NCBI GenBank assembly: GCA_028564675.1
Contig: JAOVVO010000219.1
Coordinates: 48,185 to 112,184 of the forward strand
From: Onchocerca lupi
Lineage: Eukaryota; Nematoda; Chromadorea; Rhabditida; Onchocercidae
Direction of reading: 5' to 3'
Length of the DNA stretch: 64,000 bases
A model generated the notes under the pieces. It ran no database searches, was not told where the DNA came from, and saw nothing but the letters and a program-made list of their open reading frames with translations. Every line of letters starts with the position of its first letter. The first letter of the stretch is position 1. Position numbers and translations under genes: made by a program. This document shows positions 13,571 through 28,019 of the stretch, one piece after another.

Positions 13571-16500
13571 GCTTTAGTTCCTGTGGAAGCTGTAATAGTG
13601 AATTATTAGCAGCTGCAGAATTAAATAATAATTAATCAAATTCATCGAATTTTGAATGAATCAGTTTTATATTAACGCACATTTATTGTTCATTATAATC
13701 TTTTCGGATAATTTCGAGTGTTATGATAATGCTGACACAATTGAGATTTATTTATATTTTAAATAAAAATATACCTTTTCATGATTTCCGTCAGAAATTA
13801 AATTCTTCGGTTGCAATTTTTGCGTTAAATTGATCAAATCTTCTGTACTTTCATGCTCTTCCAATGCAAATTCATCTTTTTTTTTTGGCAAAAAATTTGC
13901 ATGTGGTACTGATTTAGACTTAGGTGCAACTTCATTACGATCAATTTCACCATCACGAACAATAAAATGAATATTAGGATGAATTGTTGTTCGATGCAAA
14001 CTTCGACTTTTATTTTTTTGCAATGCTGATAATTCAACAATATTTCCATTTTCGTAAATTTGCTCAATTGATGGATATACTTGCACCGGTGATTGATCGG
14101 ATCGTGGGAAAATTCTATGCGGTTTTCCATCTTCCGTTTTAGATGCTACAACAAATTTGCATCATTCATAAATTTTGATTAGACTGAATGATAGATGATT
14201 AATTTTCTTATGCTATCTCATGCAATTCATATCATTTCGATAATTTAATTCACTTTCCTTTTCTCCCGTGAAAAATTTTTTAACTTTCAACCTAATTGCA
14301 TATTATTTCATTCATTTATTTTCGCGTTGTTTAACAAATTTCTCTTTAATTTCATGTTTCTTCAAAATTTTTTTAAGTTTCTTCCTTTTTCGAAGGATGA
14401 AAAGAAGAGAATAAGGATGGATCAAAGAAAAAAGGAGAAAAAAAGTCAACCGAGATCGAAATTCTCATAATTTCCAACAGATTTATCCTTTTCACCGGTA
14501 ATTGAAATTCGCAATCGAGTAGCTGTTGATGATTTTAGCTTCGGTTTAATTGCTCCTAAGAATTAAAAAATTTGAAAAGAATTAATCGGGAAATTTAATA
14601 TAAATAAATCAATAATTACAAAAAGTACAGTAACTTATTAGCAAGAAAGTACTGGTGAAAATACTGGAATGGGATGTAAAGGGTCAAGATTAAATTCATA
14701 TTTCTATATTTATAGAAATGAAAATGGTAGTATCATAAAATTGAAATTAATTTACTATAAAACAAATAAACTAAAAGGAGAAAAAAATATTTAAAAAGTA
14801 CGAAATTATCAAATTAATTAGTAAACTTACCTGTTGTAGTAATTGCTGTTTCAACATCATGAGATGGAAAGAAGTTAGGTGTTGATGAAGTGATTATCTG
14901 CAAAAAGAAAAAAAAAAATTGATAACAATTTTTCGTTCATATTTGTAGAGTTGTCATAAAATTTTTGAATAAAAAAGTTAAACTTTTTACTGTACATTAT
15001 TATCATCATTATCAATAATCTCAGTTGATTGCAATTTTGCATTGTTCTTATTGTCATGCATGTTTCTACGCAAGAAATTAGCTTCAATTTTATTTTCTTC
15101 ACGATTCCTGATATTGTTTTCATCCTAAAATCATGCAAATTAATTAAAAATTTTTGAAATGACAATATAAAAAAAAAAAATGAAAAAAAACTGTATCATT
15201 ATAATTGATTAATAATATGCATTAATTAATATATTACATTTTTGATTGCATATTTTACTCTTATTATCTAATATAATTTGAACAGATTTATTGATGGCTT
15301 ATGTATTGCTGATATTAATTTATTATGTATTATTGCAATTTGCAAAAATTTTTTGATTTTTGTTTTTTTTTTTTTTTTTTTTTGCATATTTTGTTATAAT
15401 TGTATGATATACGAATGATAAATTATTGTATATGCATTATCATCTATTAATCTATTGATTATATGATAAGAAAAATAATTATTAGCAATGTTTGAAATGC
15501 GCAAATATATTTACTTGATAGATTAAGATGATTTTATGATAATGGAAACTATTTTTACTTTTACAATACGTTATCTGTTAATGTGCATAGGAAACATTGA
15601 CAGTATTTGATAGCGATTATCATTATTAACAGACAAATGATAAGCAATATCAATATAGGTATGTATCATAGTTTTATCTTATATTTATAAATATTCATGC
15701 AGGTATAATTTGACTTTTGTGACAATTATGAAAATAAATTATCAAATTCAACTTTTGTAATGATTATCAAAAATTTTTGGTTTTTCTTTTTTTCAAAAAT
15801 AAAAAAAGTTGAAACTTACAAGATATGAATCATAATCATTATTAATTAATGGACCATCAGCAGCACGTATATCTGCTGCTCGTATATCTCGTAAATTTTC
15901 CTCATTTTGTTGTAATCCATTTTGATCATCAATCTAATTAAAAAAAAAAAAAAAAAAAAAAAAGTAATAAATTGATTGTTGCTTAATGTTGAAAACAAAA
16001 AATATGATAATTTTGATAAAATTCACCTGATTTGTTTCTGTATGTTTTGCATCTTTTTTCGTATCATTCTTTTTCTTAATTAAACTACCATCTGGTGCAA
16101 ACATTCCCTCATAAATTGATTCATGTTGTGGTGGTAATTCTGGTATTGTATTGATACCTTTTTTAATAAGAAATAATTTATATTTTAATGTCAAAAAAGA
16201 AAAAATTTTTACAAATTTTTAATTTGAAAAAAATGGTAAATTTAAAGTTGAGAATTTTTTTCTCTTATTATAATTATAATTCAGCAAAAAAAAAAAAAAA
16301 AAAGAAAGAAATCAATCGAAATACAACATGTTACTGATTAATTTTATAATCGATCTAAAAGTTTTTATCATATTTTCACATGATATAATTTAGCTATTAG
16401 CTTATCAAGTGTTTATTTATCGATTTTTTCTTTTTTTTTTAAAAAAATTCTATACAAAATTGTAAAATTTTAAACATAAAAAGAAAACGAACCGTAGTTA

Positions 16501-18773
16501 TCTATTTTTGGTGGTGGTGGCAATGTAAATAATGGTGAGGTAAGTAATTTTAAAAACGGTTCAATTGTTGTACGATTTGATTTATATGTTGATTGTGTTG
16601 TTGTAATGTCTAAATTAAAATTTTGTTGATAATAATTAAAATTAAAATTTCTTAATTATGAGAGGAAGAAAAGAAATTACTTTGATAAATTGCAAAATGC
16701 AATCTTAATAATATTCATTAAAATTTTTTTTTAAAAAAACAAATTATATTTATTTGATTGCCATGTAATTTCTTTAGACTATTTATCTTGCAGTTATCAT
16801 TTCTTTGCTTCTCAACTTTATTTAATTTAATGTCAATTTTTTTAAATCAACCTAATTTTATTATCAATTACGGTCATTAGGTGTACTGAAGAAATTAATA
16901 CATAATTAATACAAATTTTAAGTTTTCTGCTTCAATTTTACTGTAATTTTTCCATTCATCAGGATTTAACGAATTTAATATTTGAGCATAAAATTTTTCG
17001 TAAGATTCGAAATTTATCATCATTATCATCATTTTTCTAATCTTCTTCGTAGGCTGAGATTGAAATAATGTAAGTAGAAAAATACGCTTATTTATTATTT
17101 TGGTTAGAAAGAAAAGAAAGAAGTAATTTCATCAGTTTTAAATTAAAAAAAAAATTCATCAAAATTATTTTTTCTATCACCAACTCAATTCTAGCTGCTA
17201 CATTTTTCTTAAAACTTATTAAATTCATGAAGAAAATTGGAATTTTGAAGTTTTTGAAGTTTTAAATCAAAAAAAAAAAAAACCTATGAATTATATCCAA
17301 GTTGCAAAAATTTTTCCCAACTTTTTAGAATGCTCAATATTTTCTACAATTTCAAAATAATTTTTAGGCATTTTTTTTCAGCCAATTTCTCTTTTTTACT
17401 TTTTAAATATACATATCTATTACTGCGATTAAATTATTTGTATTGTTTCTGATTTATATTTCTGCATAATTCAATACAATAAATTTTAACAAACCTTATC
17501 AGTTAAAATTTTAAAATTTTAAATCATTACTAAAACTTTTAAGCAATCTTTATTTTCATCTTTTGGCATTCAAATATCAAAAGTTTTAATTCATTTTTTG
17601 CTAAAATAAATATTGCTGCATACTTTTATTTGTTGAGTAATGATATTAATTCAATACGGCTTACAGGAATTTCAAATTCGCTTAATCGATGAATCGAAAT
17701 CTTAATCTTTTTTGGCTCAAACTATTCGGAATTTTAAAATAATAATTGTACAATTTATTTCTTTTTTTAATTATATGCATAATTTTGCAACAAAATTTGG
17801 TTAAAGATTTATTACATATTGCTTTTTTATCAACAAAGTTTTCATTTCTTTTTTAAACAAAAAAAAAATTTTTTTTTGCGCCAAAATTTAAATGCTCTAT
17901 AATTAATTTTTATTTTAACTTCATTTTTTTTTTTCGAAATTTGTTCAAGAAAAATAAATTAATCATTGCTTTTTATATTGTAATTCCATCAAATATCACT
18001 GATATATATTTTAACTTATTTTTTTGTCTTCTTAATTTTGTTAAATTAAAAATGTTCAATAATTCTGACTTTGTTTTGTATATGTTTTTCATATATTGTT
18101 TATCTCAAATCTACCAATCATTTATTTATTTATTTATTTTTTTGACGTTATTTTTCTTTATTTAATACACAATTTTTTTTAAATCAAAAATTTTTTTTTC
18201 GCTTCCTCATCTTTTGTTAAAAAACTTTTTTCATATTGTATTGAATTGTAATAAAAAGATTTACCGATAGGATGAATGAATAAAGGTGGTAAACCGAAAA
18301 GTTTCGTTCTTTTTGGAGTTATCAAAAGTGGTATTTCGGGAAAAAAATATGGACTGTATGGTAGATTTAATATTTTCGTTATTGCAATCCAATCTCCTGG
18401 TCCAGGTAGCTGTTAAAATAGAAAAAAATTACAAAAAAAAAATAAAAAATACAAAAATAAATATTGATTTACAATTCATTTGCTATTTTTTATTAGTTAT
18501 TTGAAATTTTAAATTTTCAAAAAATGATTTGAATGTCATAAGAAATTTTCGATAATGTTGATTACAAAGTGATAAATTAATCATACTTGTATATCATAAT
18601 AAATTTAATATTTGAATCATTGAATTGACAAAATTCATTTATTAAATTTTATATATTTGAATATAAATTGAGTAATTTATGAATTAAAAATAAGTACTTA
18701 CTTTCAATGAATCACTTAATATACATATTGATGTGCATAATAAAGCAAACAAATAAAATGCGCAAAAATCCAT
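11073..18773 (-). CDS. Secreted Q-rich low-complexity protein, about 15 exons
   Basis: Exons (minus): 18773-18702, 18409-18265, 16609-16493, 16157-16027, 15933-15820, 15124-14996, 14897-14831, 14555-14496, 14145-13775, 13589-13365, 13239-12898, 12596-12509, 12257-12168, 11677-11491, 11203-11073. Exon 1 is a signal peptide (MDFCAFYLFALLCTSICILS). The chain is rich in Pro, Thr, Asn and Gln, with a PPPP stretch, the pair DIRAAD-IRAAD in exon 5, a 48-codon Gln/Lys tract in exon 10, Q-Y-P repeats in exon 11, and 17 Gln in exon 14. About 755 residues. Two joints are uncertain. Exon 8 could instead end near 14452. Exon 11 ends in phase 0, but exon 12 needs two leading bases, so a microexon is missing or exon 11 truly ends at the TAA near 12886. 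The exon 10 donor (GTCAAT) is weak. No catalytic domain seen; an extracellular or cuticle-associated role is a guess. Confidence 0.72.
11525..11575 (-). repeat. CAA/CAG glutamine tract (17 codons)
   Basis: An uninterrupted glutamine run near the end of exon 14 of the Q-rich gene; it is almost pure CAA with two CAG codons at its 3' end, just before Trp-Glu-Lys. In-frame and likely length-variable. Confidence 0.9.
13427..13571 (-). repeat. CAA/CAG glutamine tract (48 codons, two Lys interruptions)
   Basis: Starts as about 25 pure CAA codons (13495-13571), then mixes CAA with CAG and two Lys codons (AAA, AAG). It lies in frame inside exon 10 of the Q-rich secreted protein. CAG interruptions cluster at the 3' end, the usual sign that the pure end is the expanding one. 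Confidence 0.9.
16610..18264. other. Large intron 2 of the Q-rich gene
   Basis: 1.65 kb between exons 2 and 3 of the Q-rich gene. AT-rich with homopolymers; plus-strand frames here are Phe/Ile/Asn-rich and not protein-like. Nothing else seen. Confidence 0.6.
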
Positions 18774-18790
18774 TCCCTTAAAAAAAAAAG
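18774..18790 (-). promoter_or_regulatory. Candidate spliced-leader acceptor before the 18773 start
   Basis: A T-tract followed by TAAG, GGA and then the ATG at 18773, so the acceptor would sit three bases before the start codon. Typical for trans-spliced nematode messages; inferred. Confidence 0.45.
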
Positions 18791-20489
18791 AAATCAAAAA
18801 CTGACTTAATCGATATAAAATAAACAAATAAATCATAAAATATTTTATTCTAATGAGATTAACAAATGCATGTAATTATAAAAAAAAAAAAAAAAAAAGA
18901 AACGAATTATTATTTAAGAATTCGTATTACAAAAACAAAATATTATTCATATTTTCATTATTTAATTAAAAATTAAGAAAAAATTGTAAATAATTAAGAA
19001 ATTAAAAGTTATAGATGAAAGAAAATGGAAGAAATATGCAAATAAGATAATGAATTGATAAGTTTAATATATTTTGAGGAATAAATTAATTGTTTAAAAT
19101 GATGACGAAAGTATGAAGAGAAGGAAAAAGCTATTGTTAATAGAATTGGAAGAATATTTTGGAATTAATTAATTATGACATATAATTGAAATAATTGAAT
19201 AAAACTGGACTTATTAATAACTTGCATCAAAATTTTTATCAGACCTGATTATGACATGAATAATCTGGAACCATTTCTATAAAACTTGTTAGGACCAGTT
19301 TTCTTCTTCGAAAAGGAAACACACAAAGAGTGAATAGGAAATGAGAGAGAATTGACAATATTTGTATAAATAATTAATAAAATGATTAATGATGAAAAAA
19401 GGAAATTATTATCTAATAATTCTACAAATGAAATAAGAAAAAGAAATTTTGATAGATTTTTTTAGATGGATTAAATAAATAAATAAATATGCGCATAATC
19501 GAATTTCAATCAATGATAAAATTTTTAATTAAAATATATAATTTTAAAAAGTTGAAAGTGTTAAAATTATGAAATGAGTAGTAATTGAATGAAAAAGTTA
19601 AAAAAAATGAATAAATTAGCTAAAGAAATGTATAAATATCTGAATTTTGTTTACAAACAAATAAAGAAATTTTGGAAAAGAAATAGTAATGGTCAGTGAT
19701 AGAGTTGATAATTTCTTCTTCTATCGCAATTTTGTCATCTTTTATGGACATTTTATGGATGATTGATGAAAACCAAAACACGATTCAGTAACAAATGGAT
19801 AGTTCTGGATGGGTTTGTATTTTTACCGTATTGTATAATTTATATCTTATTACTGTATAGAATTCTACCGTATTCTTCATTTGCTTTATTTACTGTATTC
19901 ATAGATGCATATATTTCATATGTTTATATATAAATGTATATTTTTACGCGTACTTAGATTTGAAGTATACTAAATAATAAATGAATGTGTATTATGTATA
20001 GATGAATTAAGATGCACACGTATTATACGTAAGTATATTTTATTGTAAATATGAGTAAATTTAATAATGAAATTGAAAAAAGACAAAAAATTATTGAACA
20101 AATGGGAATTATAATTTATTAGAGTTAATCAGTATTTTTTCTGACCTTTAACACTTTTGTCCTTAATTTTCTAGCTGGATTATTCCTTTTTTTTTTTTTT
20201 TGGCATCAAAAATCGAATAATAAATTGAAGAAGGAAATTAATAATATAAAATCAAATAAAAAATTGATAAGGAAATTAATAATCAAAATCAGAGAGGACA
20301 TTGAAGAAAGATGTCCAAAAGTTAATAGATTTTTCATTGGATTTCTTGTTTGACGAGAAATTTGCTCTGATGATTTCTAAAAATTTGCTACAACTTTTTA
20401 AATTTTCAAACCTCATCAATTTACTTCAATATGATCGGAACAATAACTTCATTCAATGAAGTTTAAATTTTTGAGATAATTGGTAATTC

Positions 20490-20585
20490 ATGATGCATGC
20501 ACTTGTGATGATGGTCTGCACGCATGCATCATTGAAATTGCATGCATCACACTTGTAGTGATGACCTGCATGCATGCATGCATCA
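20490..20585. repeat. GCATGCATC palindromic short repeat
   Basis: About 95 bases built from TGCATGCATC, ACTTGTGATGATGGTCTGCACGC and close variants, including a run of GCATGCATGCATGCATC. It consists of two related ~65-base units, each CATGCAT-rich and self-complementary. More GC-rich than its surroundings. Confidence 0.75.
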
Positions 20586-21949
20586 TTGACTCGTTGCAAT
20601 TATACGATGGGAAATTTTCATTATCAACTTATAATTTCTACTTTTCGAAGTGCATAAAAAACTTCATGTTTGCAAATTTTTGATCAACAAAAAAAAAAAA
20701 AAAAAAAAAAAAAAATCAAATAAATCACCAAACTATCTTGCAAAATAGGATTATTAAGTTCTCCAGACTTAATTTTTTTTTTTTTTTAATTGTTCACAAT
20801 TGCTTTTTTAAGAAAATAGAATGAATTAGACAGCAAAATTTTTTATAGATTTATTTTATCTTACGTGTAAAAGATTTGTTTTTAAAGACTGAAGAAAAAA
20901 AATTCCAGCAAATTCTAATTTCCGATATATATCTTTTTTCAATACAAGTAAAATATACGGTATATAATTCCAGTATAAGTAAATATCCATTATATGACGA
21001 TATTTATACTAAATTTTTGCCTAAAGAAATAAACAAAAACAGATAATAATAATGTTATTAAATAGAAATAAATTGAGCGCAATTATCAAAATATTTTAAC
21101 AATTAAGATATTTTTTTTTTCAAGTTATTTAAACAATTAAAATGTTTTTTAAAAATATTTACGATATTTTTAACATAACGATTAAGACGTACATATGTTA
21201 TAATAATTATAATAATTATATATGATACATTGCTACAAGCTAATATTTTTAATGAATTAAAATTAATACATTAAATTGGAATAAAATTTCTTTTTAAGCA
21301 GTTTTTTTGTAAATTAAAACAAATCACTTGCATCATAAAATCATCATCGTAATCATATCGAAGATACGACGAATTGATAAATTTATTTTATTCATAGGCT
21401 TAAATTGTATTATTCTTCTATTTTATCAAAATTAAATGGCAAAGAATAAAATCTCAATCATTTTTCAAAGAAATTTTGATTTTTTAGCAATAAATAGCTA
21501 AATGAGGGTAAACTTTATTTAAAGTATCATTAAACTAACAATTATATTAGAAATAAATATTTAAATCGTCTCTTTCATAATAAAAATGAAATATGTGCTA
21601 TCAAACAGGCAAGTAATATTTTCGTAATAAATTTAATTATCTTAAAAAAGTATTATTTATATGTTTTATGGATAAGATTTATTGAAATTTTGTACTTAAG
21701 TATTCATTGATTTATTATCAATTATTTATAATTGTGTTATAGGATACAAAAGTAAATTAATCAATAAATAAATTAAGATGTAAACTTATTCTAGAAATAA
21801 TAGGATAAGAAATTCATTCCTAATGGTAATATTAATTAAATAATATAGTTAAGCTAATTTTCTAGAAAGGTCATAATATAAGTTCGACCCACGAATAAAA
21901 AATTAGAAAAAAAAAAAAAAAAGAGTGAAAATAAAAATGCGCAAAATGT

Positions 21950-22505
21950 GCAATTTCGAAAATTCGATAAAAATCATGACGAAAGGAAATAGAATGATCT
22001 AACCTAAATTTCTAACAAAAAAAAAAGTAAACTATTTTTCAAAACAAATGAAGATGAACCTAAAATCAAATAAACGATTCTTTCAATAAGGAAAACCAAA
22101 TTATTACACATTTCAATTGCAGATTTTTTTTGCTTTCATTTTTCAGCAAATTTTTGATTTTTTAGTACGAAAAATTTTTTCTTTTTTGGCCTTTTTTTTT
22201 TTCATTCATTTTCATTCATGATAATATATGATAATCATTTATGATAATTTATGATAGACATAATTATTAGAATAATTTTTGACTGATATAACTCAATAAG
22301 AATGTGGATTTTTTCTTATTTCCTCGACAATTTTGAAAAATTTTCATAGAATAGATTTTAATTCTGGAACAATTATTGAATTTTTGCGAAAAAAAATAAA
22401 ATTAAAAGTGTTTTCTTCGAAAATTTAACAAAAATTGAGATGAAAGGAAATAAGATGAGATAACCTAAATTTTTTAACAAACAAAAAAAAAAAAAATTAT
22501 TTCGT
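21950..22505. repeat. Two diverged direct copies about 455 bases apart
   Basis: The stretch near 21968-22050 (GACGAAAGGAAATAGAATGA, TCTAACCTAAATTTCTAAC, then an A run) is repeated near 22435-22505 (GATGAAAGGAAATAAGATGA, GATAACCTAAATTTTTTAAC, then an A run). An old local duplication or a dispersed repeat ending in poly-A; a retroposon-type tail is possible but unproven. Confidence 0.5.
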
Positions 22506-23539
22506 GAAAAAAAAAAAAAAAAAGGAGAAAGAGATTGGAATTTATAATCACAATAAGACATTTGGTAATTATGTTAAGATAAAAAATTTAAATTTCTAGT
22601 ATCACAAGAAAAAAACGTCACATTATTAATGCATAAATAGTAAAAGTAATAACAAATGAACTGTAGTAATAATGTAATGCAATAATTTTAAGTTAATTGA
22701 AAATTTGAAAATTACTAAATTAGGTAAATAATTTAGCTTAACAAGAAAACGAAAAATTAGAACTAATTACGATTAATTTTATTAGAAACAAGTTTTTTAT
22801 TATAATAGAAATTTTAAATAAATCAATTTTATTAAAAAATAAATTCTTTCGTCAATAATAAATATCTTAAACTCCTTTTTCTTTTTGCTTTTTTTCAGTT
22901 TGTTAATATACAATTTCTTTTTTGTCTTAAAAAATTACAAAACAATTGATTGAATAAAACATCTGAAATTTTCAATTATTGCTTAAAAAATACTTTTAAG
23001 CTCAAATTATGAATATTTAAAAAAAGTTTAAACAATTAGCATAAACAAAAATTCCTTTTCTTATCATTCATTCGCCTATTCTTTGGATGCAGTGATAATC
23101 ATACATGATTGTGATAAGTTCAAAAAATTGATAAATCGGATCGATAACCAGTTTTTATTTTGGATATCCATCCTGCTTTTATTCATCTTCTCTTCTCATT
23201 TCCTTTCTTCTTTTGTCCTATCTTTGTACACTTTTTTTTTTATCATTTATCAAATGAATGATATCATCATTATCTTTCACTAATGAACCATTGTCTGATC
23301 GGGATTTATCAATTGATAAGTATCATTACATCTAACATGATAATTTAAGTAATTAATCTTATTTTCGCATTTTATTCAGTATATATATAAACGTCATTAT
23401 CATCGTTTTTGACTAATATTTACTATGATAATCGATTTTTTACCATATATAATTACTACTTAGTATATCATAGGCTTATCATATCTTATCATATCATTGC
23501 TCATCATATGTGAAGTATTTTGATAAATAATAAATTTTC

Positions 23540-24130
23540 AGTCCCCTTGTTGAAAATTAATTTATATATCAAATTTCATAAAAAAAAGAAAAGAAAAACA
23601 AGAGAAAAAACAAGAAAAAATTCATTTTTGTTGAAAATTATTTCAAGTACTAAATTTAAATATAGTTTTGATGAGAATATAAGAGGGAAGAAAAGAAAAA
23701 AAGGAAAATAGACAAAAAAGGTTTTTTTTTTTTTGTTGATAATTAGTTAAAATATCAAATTTTATCTCATTTTAACAAAAATGTAAAAAAATGAAAGAAG
23801 GAAAGAAAAAAAGAAAGGAATTCTCATGTTGACAGTTACTTTAAATATTCGAAATAAATTTTAATATAAATACGAAAATAGCAGAAAAAAAAAGAAAAAA
23901 AGCAAAAAATTTCTTTTTGTTATTTGAAGTATTAAATTCAATACAAATCCATTTTGATAAAAGTGTCGAAAAACGGAAGAAAAGGAAAAAAGAGCGAAAA
24001 AATTCGCTTTTGTTGACAATTAATTATTTTCTGTGTTTTATATTAAATTTTATGCGCATTTTGAACAAAAGCACAAAAAATTTAAAAAAAATAAAAAAAA
24101 AACGAGAAAACATGGCAGAAAAAAAAAGAA
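23540..24130. repeat. Decayed tandem array, about six units of 80-110 bases
   Basis: Each unit has a TGTTGA(A/C/T)AATTA-like start (near 23548, 23628, 23734, 23827, 23918 and 24011), a middle like TATCAAATTT or TATTAAATTT, and a purine-rich tail of GAAAAAAAG type. Units differ by many substitutions and length changes, so this is an old minisatellite. Open frames crossing it are Lys-rich artefacts. Confidence 0.65.
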
Positions 24131-24620
24131 AAATTTCAGTTTAAAATCGATTACTAAACAAAACTGTTGTTCACTTCTTGCGATGCTTTAACTTCTTACG
24201 ATGCTAATTTCAAAAAAAAAAAAAAAAAAATCATCTTTTAACTGTTTGTAGTGAATTTCAAGACAAAAGTCATACCAAATATCATGCTATATATGCGTTT
24301 TAGTATTTGCGATTATCTAATTCTTGTCATTCGTTGTAAAGTTGAACGAATATATCAAATTTAACAAAATATAATAATTGAGATGAAAATAAAATTTTGT
24401 TTCTTTCATTCAATATAAATCATAATCATTACGTGTAATTCATTTATCAAAAATAACGATTAGAATTTATTTGTAAGAAATATTTATTTTTATTTTCTGC
24501 AAAGTTAATTTTTGCTTGCAATTTTTACTCAAAATGCATAATGTTGATTAAAAAATTGAAGAAATAAATGAAATAATAATTTATTCAAGACAAGAATTGA
24601 GGAATGAAATAAGAATTTAT

Positions 24621-24657
<37 letters not shown>

Positions 24658-27600
24658 AGTGAAATGAATGTTGAAATAAATAATTTGAATTAATGAAGTA
24701 AAGGTTTTCATTTATTGCAAAAGTTGAAAAAATAAATAAAATAAAACTTTATGCATAAGAGAAGTCGAATTAATAAGGCATTATTGAAATAAAAAATTGA
24801 AAAAGTAAAATGAAAATTCAAATATTCTTTCTAATTTGAAATTTAACATTATAAAAGCTTCCAAAAATTATACATGGAATTAATAATTAAGAAGTTATCG
24901 ATAAATTAATATCAATGAACTGAATAAAATCAGAAGTAATTTGATAACAGCCGAATTTGCGAAAATTTCGGGAAATCGTCAAATGATTTATCGAATGTTT
25001 AAAACTGAGCTATTATCAGTCTAGTTTTGCTTTTGTTTTTTATTTTTTTGTCATTGTTTCATTAATAATACATGTATTTGCTGATGATAAATTTATTTTA
25101 ATCTTCTTCATCCGAAATTATTTCCTTTATTCATTAATTTAAATTTTAAATAAATTTTTTATTTGAAAAATTGAAAACTTAATTTCAAATTTTTTTAAAA
25201 TTTCATTTGGTCAAAAAATTGAAAATATAATAAATAAATCATAATGATGAAATGAAATTCATCATTTCTTTTCGATTATTTTTTAAACAACCTGAATTAT
25301 CAGTTGATAATTGACAGGCAATAAAAACGACAATAAACATACTCGATGAAACAGTAAAAAAGTGGTCAATGAAAAAATTTAGAAAAAGGTGAATTTAATA
25401 ACGGAATACTTAAATTTTAGGAAAAAAATTTCAAAAAATGAAAATCTGCTTTTGCAAAGAAGATTTTGCATTCTTATAAACACAATAAAGCATAAAATTA
25501 CAGTTTTTCCTTTTTTTTTTTTGATTTCGAGTTTCATTTATTTTTATTTTTCACTCATTTTTATTTTAGGAGATCGTTCTTTTTAAGATACTTTCATCGA
25601 TTAAGTATATTTCATATATTTGTTTATTTATAACAATGATTTTTAATGATAATGAAAAAAAAATATTTGAATTATGGTTATAAAAAAAAAGCATTTATTC
25701 ATTTCTGATTCAATATATAATCTTATTGATGATGTGAAATGTATAAATATATTTTTGCATATTTCTTTTTTTTCCTCGAGAATTTGAGTTCTGATATTTT
25801 GCGCAATATTACTAAAATGCAATTATTTCGAATCTGATTTAAGTTTAACATGTTGCTATTGAAATCTGCAATAACTCAAACAAATTAATCAACTTGGATA
25901 TAAAATATGACGATAAAGATAGGATTAATTGAGTGCATTTTAATAAATTATAATTATTATTAATTATAATTTATAATTAATTTTGGAAGATTGCAAGCAA
26001 AAATTTGAAATATTTAATACCGAATATAATTTGAAGCTAACAAAAAATATAATATTTGAATTAAAAAATGTTTTTTGCATAATTCTACCCAAGTTTTTAA
26101 CAAATTCCAAATAATGTTAGTTCTTTCTATCCTACCATTCGCAATATATTTTAAGTTTAAATTAAATTAATCAGTTTTTTTTTATTTTTTTTTTTTTTTT
26201 TGTAAGTGATGCTGTTGAAAATCATACAAATAGAGATTAATTATTAACATTTCAAATAACATCAATGAAGTTTTACATCCTTCTTCAAACTTTTCGAACA
26301 ACAACATTAATCCTTATATCTATGTTTGAATTTTTCATCTATTAATTTAAAAAAAAAAAAATTAATTTAATTTACTTAATTTTGGTACTTCATTTATTTG
26401 ATTATCGAATTCAATCAAACGACAAACTGATGTAAATGCGATGATATACATTAAAGAAGTTCGTTCTGTTATCAATTCTTATTTTAATTCAATCCGAACA
26501 CGCAAAAAATGAATAGTTTCGATGATTTTTACTTTTTCAAACAATTTCCGTCCAAAAAAAAAAAAATTATCCACAAGAATTATGATGCCCTAAGGGTATA
26601 TACGCAGCATATTTTGTTACCTTTAATTTAATTTTATGTCAAAAATTTACATTAAAAATCATAGAAATGCGGAATAATTTTGTTTACAGAAAAATAAATC
26701 CGCCTAAAAGTAGTAAATTTTAATTTTTAATCGTTAAATCGACTTTATTTTTTCTATTTTATAATGAAATCATTTTTTCTTTTCTTTTTTATATATATAT
26801 ATTGTAGTCAATTTAAAAAAGATGCGAAATAAATATTTGAGAGTTTTTCAAAACAAGTTTTGAAATCAAATGCAAATATGAACATTTTAAAATGATTATT
26901 ATCATTTAGACAGCAGCATTTTACAGGTAAAAATTTTAAAATTTGATTTTTCCAAAAAAGAAAAAAGAAAGGTCTAGTAAGTGTTGCTAAAGATTTTATC
27001 ATTTTTTAATTATTGGTTTCAGTTTCTTTCTATTTTTTTATTTTTATTCCAATTTATGGAAAAAAAAATGAAAAACCAAATATGAATTAGATTTATTGAA
27101 ATAATGAATTGTTATCACCGATAATAATTTTTTTTTCACCGGTGATAAATTCATCTATTTTGATATTATCTTCAAATTAATCAGTATCTAATTAATTTTC
27201 TATTTTGAATTGAGAAATTATTATTTTCCTTTAATCATTCACATTAATTTTTTTCATTTTGTTATGTTGATTACATTTCGAATTTTATACATAAGATGAA
27301 AATTATTTTATCAAGTAAAATTTTTGTTTCACAAATGCTTTCCAAATTTTTGCTATAACTTTTGGAAATGTTATAAAATTTACAATAACTCAGAAATATC
27401 CATATTTTTCCGGAATTTTCAAAATACTACGTAATGATTGAATACAAGTAAAAACAAAAAGTAAAATGATCTTTTTGCAACAATTTGAATGTTTTAATTT
27501 CTGTGAAATATTTTCTTTCATTACGTAGAAAAAAGAAAAAAGATTTTCCTTTTTTTTTTTTTGACATGTTTATAAGTTAATAAAAAAGGCAACATAATAA

Positions 27601-28019
27601 CTTAGTTTTTTCATTTTTTTTTTTTAAATTATATCATTTTTAATTCATTATCAGTCAATATAATTGATTAATAAAGTATCAAATGTGTTCATGTTCATTT
27701 GTTAAAGTCGATTAATTAATAAAAAAATTCTTAATTTCATCTAATTATTTTATTCATCACTCATATTTATCGTGAATGATTTTATTAGGAAAAATTGATC
27801 ACAGATCCATTTTTTGTATGATAAACACGTTATGACGTAAAAGTTATGATTTAAATTTTTGTTGCAATTGCGACGTAAAATTTATGACCTAATTTTTTGT
27901 TGCAATCACGTTACAGTATAATTTTTAGTATGAATATCGAAAATACAATCAATAGTTTGAATATTTTTTCATTTATAAAAAGTTGAGGATGTTTACTTTT
28001 GGTTTTTTTTTGATTTGGA

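Noticed and set aside
11073..18773. Operon of the three minus-strand genes at the left
   Set aside because: Gaps of 1.7 and 3.0 kb between stop and next start are far larger than the few hundred bases typical of nematode operons.
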